The position numbers and the translations under genes are program-made. From Eledone cirrhosa (taxonomy: Eukaryota; Mollusca; Cephalopoda; Octopoda; Eledonidae), in assembly GCA_964016885.1 (NCBI GenBank), contig OZ024748.1, positions 27,194,515-27,258,514 on the forward strand: DNA of 64,000 nt, written 5' to 3'. Within the stretch, counting starts at the first letter, position 1. Every line of letters starts with the position of its first letter. Below are positions 60,117 to 64,000 of the stretch, piece after piece. A model generated the notes under the pieces. The model was not told the origin of the DNA. It searched no databases and saw only the letters and a list, made by a program, of their open reading frames with translations.

Positions 60117-63100
60117 TTAACGGTAATTCACATATTGTGCCAACTTGGTGGGCCAATGGACGCGTCGTCCACTTCTCGTGACTGGAGATGAAACATGTGG
60201 CTCGCTGGGACAGCAATCTGTTGGAGTTTCTGGTGTAGAGACTGTAACAGTATACATGATGGCTTTTTTTAATCTGTCCACGCTGATAGAATTCTGTTTA
60301 CCATCTAGATCGAGAATAAAATATTTCGGATATTTTTTTAGAACACGATAAGGGCCAGAATATGGAGGTCGAAGATGAGCTGAGATGGTGTCGTTTCGAA
60401 CGAAAACGTGTGTCCAATTTTTAATGTCTGAAGGTACGTGTGTGGCCGTGTTCTGTTGACGGGTGCTTGCAGGAGCAAGGTGAGACATATATTGTCGAAG
60501 ATGGTGTACGTATGATCCTGGGTCTGGAACATCCTGAGGAGAGATGGGAGCAACCATCTGATCAGGTAGAACCAGAGTGGTGCCGTACACTAATTCTGCG
60601 GTGTGTGTCCGAATTCCTCCTTAACGGTGGATCGAATGCCCAGAAGGATGAGTGGTAGGTATTCAAACCGGTGGGTCTTGTCTGGATATGCTTTTATTGC
60701 AGCTTTCAATTGGCGCTGGAATCTTTCCACGAGACCATTAGCTTGCGGGTGATAAGCTGTCGTGCGGATGTGTTTACATCCTAACAGGCGAGTCAGTTCC
60801 CTGAAGAGGTGGGAGTCAAATTGGTGTCCTCTGTCATCTTCGCTGGGGCGCCATAACGTGATACCCAGTGTAAAACCAAAGTTTTAGCGACTGTTTCCGC
60901 TGAGGTATCATTTATGGGAAAAGCCTCAGGCCAACGAGAAAATCAATCTATGCAGGTGAGCAAGTGTGTGTAGTTCTGTGATGGTGGTAGCGGTCCGACG
61001 ATGTCGATATGCACATGATGAAAAGGTGCATCAGGTTGCGCGAATGTGCCGAGTGGAGTTTTGATGTGTCTGTGGACTTTGGCTTTCTGGCAGGCAATGC
61101 AGCTCCTGGACCAGTCGCGCACGTCCTTGTTAATGTTAGTCCACACAAAACGAGCAGAGATGATTTTCTGTGTAGCCCGGATTCCCGGGTGAGACAAGCA
61201 GTGTAAAGCAGAGAAAACTTGTTGACGCTGCATCTGTGGTACGTACGGTCGTTCACGACCGGTAGAAAGGTCGCACCAAATTTGTCCCGGAGAAGGAATG
61301 GGAACTTGCTGAAACTTGAGGGATGGTGAATCTCGGAGCTTGATAAACTCTTCGTCAGTCTCTTGTTCAGCTGCGATCTGTTAAAGGTCGATGCCTGAAT
61401 GCACATGTATTGCGTTCAGCTGGATTCGGGACAGGGCGTCGGCTGCTACGTTGTCTGATCCCTTGATATGCCGAATATCAGTTGAATATTGGGAGACAAA
61501 ATCCAGGTGTCGGAGTTCTCTCGGTGAATGTCGATCAGGTTTGGTACGGAACGCATAAACTAGTGGTTTATGGTCCGTGTAGATCACGAAATCTGATCCT
61601 TCGAGCATGTGCCGAAAATGCTTAACCAAAAGATAGGTTGCCAAGAGTTCACGGCCAAAGGTACTGTATTTCGTTTCTGCCGGTTGCAATCGCTTAGAAA
61701 AGAAGGATAAGGGTTGCCACACGCCGTGGACATGTTGTTATAGAACGCCTCCAACCCCCGTGTCTGATGCCTCCACTAGCAGCGAAAGAGGAGCGCCAGA
61801 CCTGGAGAAAACGAGCATGGAAGCGTTTGCCAACATTTCCTTCAGGCGGTTAAAAGATGTTAATTCTTCCTCGTTTAGAGTGATCTCTTCGTTTTTGCGA
61901 GTCCGGTTACGAAGAAGGTCCGTGAGGAGTCTGGCTGCGTCCGAACAATGAGGGATAAAACGCCTATAAAAATTCACCAGACCTAGGAATTCACGCAGTT
62001 TCCGAAGTGATGTAGGTGCGGGAAAGCGGGAAAACTGCGGATAGCTTCTACTTTCTCGGGAAGTGGACGAATGCCGTCTTTATCGATGATGTGCCCGAGA
62101 AAGGACAGTGAAGGAACGCCGAGGAACTTGCTGTGGTTGATGATGATACCGTACTCAGCCAAACGTCGGAAAAGGAGATCTAAGTGCTTCTCGTGCTCAT
62201 GCTCGGAAGTACTTGCTACCAGCACGTCGTCAATATACGCGTATACGAAGGGTAGATAGCGTAACACGGTGTCAATAAACCGCTGAAAAGTTTGTGCAGC
62301 GTTGCGCAGACCGAACGGCATTCGCAGGAATTCGAATAAACCGAACAGTGTTGTGATTGCGGTCTTCGGAATGTCTGCAGGCTCCATAGGTATCTGGTTA
62401 TATGCACGCACCAAATCTACCTTGGAAAAGGTGCGTGCGCCTTGCAGAGAGGCAGAAAAATCGTGCAGGTGAGGTACAGGGTAATTATCGGGCACTGTAG
62501 AATTATTAAGTGCACGATAATCCCCACATGGTCGCCAATCATTCTCGTTTTTTTTGGAACTAGGAGTAGGGGTGCAGACCAGTTGCTGGAGGAAGGACGA
62601 ATGATTCCGAGGTCCAGCATGTGTTGGAACTCCTGCTTGGCGATTCTCAATCGGTCTGGAGGCAGTCTCCTTGGTCGGGCAGCTGTGGGTGGTCCCTTTG
62701 TCTCGATGTGGTGCGTGACACTATGCTTAATAGGACCATCCTTAAATACCGGGCGAGTGATGTCTGGGTATTTCTGGAGAATGCCGTTGTACCGCGAAGG
62801 CTCTGACTGGCAAATTACAGGGCTCACTATGGATTGCGTGGTAAATATACCTCTCACAGTGAGGTTTGTGGTGGTGTCAATAAGCCTCCGGTTCTTCATA
62901 TCCAACAGAAGGTTGAAGTGGTGGAGAAAATCGGCTCCTAGGATCGGGGTCGGCAGGTCTGCCACGACGAACACCCACTGATAAGCTGCCTCAAGGCCTA
63001 AATTGAGGGTCAGTGATTTTCCCCCGAAAGTCGGAATTGACGATCGGTTCACTGCCTGCAGAAAGGACGGGGTTGGGTGTTTTTGCCCGAGATTAGTGAA

Positions 63101-63504
63101 ACAGGAATAACACTAACCTGGGCTCCTGCATCTACGAGGTAACGGATGCCTGTCGCCTGGTCGTTAATACAAAATAGACGACTTTTCTTTTCTGTACCAG
63201 GGGTGAACGTCGTCGCCAGGCCCTGGGTGGCATTCCGGAAAGAGCACGAGGCTTTGCACTTAGATGCCTGTGCGCCGAAATTTGAGTGATACCAGCAGAG
63301 GTTGCCAGGCAGACAATTTTGACTGGGACTTCTGGATGTTCGACTGTGAAAGGGCCTGGATCGACTGTTGCTGCGTCGCCGGTGTGTTTGAAAGGCCAAG
63401 TTCTCTACTTGATTCGAGAGGGCTTTAATTTGACCAGCCCGCTCTCTGATCATAGCCCGCAGCTCTGAAATCTCGACCTCTGTCGTTGGTTGGGACATGT
63501 CCAT
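60117..63504 (-). pseudogene. gag-pol of the Ty3/gypsy element, broken
   Basis: From 63504 down: a short gag remnant with a coiled-coil stretch and the CHCC motif (about 63300-63235); protease with DAG in place of DTG/DSG (63130); a shift near 63085; RT N-terminus to a PKK block; a shift in the A8 run (62549-62556); RT core with YIDD (about 62230); a tandem 8-bp duplication (62018-62033) that shifts frame; the RNase H start, TAA at 61738, RNase H with TDHKPL (about 61575); TAA at 61381; integrase HHCC zinc motif (about 61205-61090); a TGA near 60945, damage around the second catalytic Asp near 60845, a shift near 60595; and a GPY/F-like C-terminus ending 60117. Confidence 0.92.
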
Positions 63505-63543
63505 GTTGGTATCTTCTTAGGTGCTGTCTGGTTGCGCGTTCGA

Positions 63544-63561
63544 CTCACGTCCGGGTCACCA
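63544..63561 (-). promoter_or_regulatory. Primer binding site, tRNA-Trp-like
   Basis: Minus strand TGGTGACCCGGACGTGAG, two bases inside the 5' LTR. It differs by one or two bases from the complement of the usual animal tRNA-Trp 3' end. Confidence 0.8.
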
Positions 63562-63563
63562 AT

Positions 63564-63980
63564 TGTAGCGACGTGGTTAGACAGTCTGGTCACTACTTCT
63601 GATCAGATCTGAAGATAGCCCTTAAAAGAACTGTTGAGGATGGACAGACGAAAGCACAAATTGAAAGGACGAAGCAAGGCGAGATGTAAATTCGATCAGC
63701 TATTTATTTTCACATGAAGCGACGATACGAGGTACAAGGCGTGTGTGAGTGACAAAGCGTGGCAGAGGCGAGGAACAACGATGCGCTAGCTGACTCTGCC
63801 AAAAGTCGACTGGCGAAGTGCTTGGAACCACTTATACAGAAATAATCGTTTGATGTTTAGCCGCTGTGTAGGCGTTTATTCTGGTAGGTTTTAAGGGTTC
63901 TTTTGTTTCACGGTGAGGTAGCTAGCTAACAGGTAGATGGCGCTGTATATTTCACAGATGTTATTTCCGGTGGCTGTACA
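63564..63980 (-). repeat. 5' LTR (417 bp)
   Basis: + strand TGTAGCGACGTGG to GGCTGTACA, then (TA)n to the window edge. Differs from the 3' LTR by scattered substitutions, a small deletion near 63835 and absence of the 80-bp segment. Confidence 0.95.
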
Positions 63981-64000
63981 TATATATATATATATATATA

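Larger units (their letters stand above)
58687..63980 (-). mobile_element. Ty3/gypsy LTR retrotransposon, CsRn1-like, decayed
   Basis: Two LTRs in the same orientation flank gag-pol on the minus strand. Features that fit the CsRn1 lineage are a tRNA-Trp-like primer site and a gag CX2HX9CX3C (CHCC) motif. Domain order is gag, protease, RT, RNase H, integrase. Several frameshifts and stops make it inactive. Confidence 0.92.

Noticed and set aside
62442..62981. 179-codon + strand frame inside the gypsy element
   Set aside because: Antisense of the RT/protease region, which is clearly coding on the minus strand.

Overview
This window is animal nuclear DNA, almost certainly from a cephalopod and most likely an octopus. 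One host gene is spread over about 38.6 kb. It sits among tRNA-derived SINEs, RTE-like LINEs tailed with (ATG)n, a Tx1/L1-type LINE, Penelope-like remnants, a Ty3/gypsy LTR element, MITEs, minisatellites and very long (TA)n, (CA)n and (TG)n tracts. There are no operons, ribosome binding sites, rRNA genes or CRISPR arrays. The cephalopod call rests on the repeat families and is an inference.

Host gene: twelve coding exons on the + strand (3712-42343) join with matching phases and GT/AG sites into one 1,419-nt reading frame of 472 codons. The product closely resembles SLC7A9, b(0,+)AT1, the light subunit of a heteromeric amino acid transporter, and keeps the cysteine that links to the heavy chain. 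Its introns hold most of the repeats. A short second candidate, a 5' coding exon of an unknown gene, lies on the minus strand at 56286-56424.

Layout: 1-3.6 kb, SINE and LINE fragments upstream of the gene. 3.7-9.1 kb (intron 1), a 45-bp satellite, a new dispersed repeat and a decayed LINE. 9.2-21.8 kb (intron 2), Tx1 and Penelope fragments, then two RTE copies tail to tail and a third behind them. 22-26.3 kb, SINEs, minisatellites and palindromes. 26.3-33.5 kb (intron 6), a nearly complete Tx1-type LINE between microsatellites. 33.5-42.3 kb, the remaining exons with MITEs, a solo-LTR candidate and a dead transposase. 44-50 kb, a gag-like fragment, a long hairpin and an RTE copy. 50.7-52.0 kb, an inverted repeat whose two arms each carry what reads as a complete hammerhead ribozyme. 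52-55.5 kb, RTE and SINE copies. 58.7-64 kb, a decayed CsRn1-like Ty3/gypsy element with both LTRs.

The most interesting points are the two opposed hammerhead ribozymes with a third, decayed one downstream of Penelope-like coding remnants; a PHD-type C4HC3 finger inside the RTE ORF2; a SINE whose 3' tail matches a particular RTE subfamily; tail-to-tail pairs of elements joined through (ATG)n tails; and a satellite that may derive from a TTAA-type MITE end.
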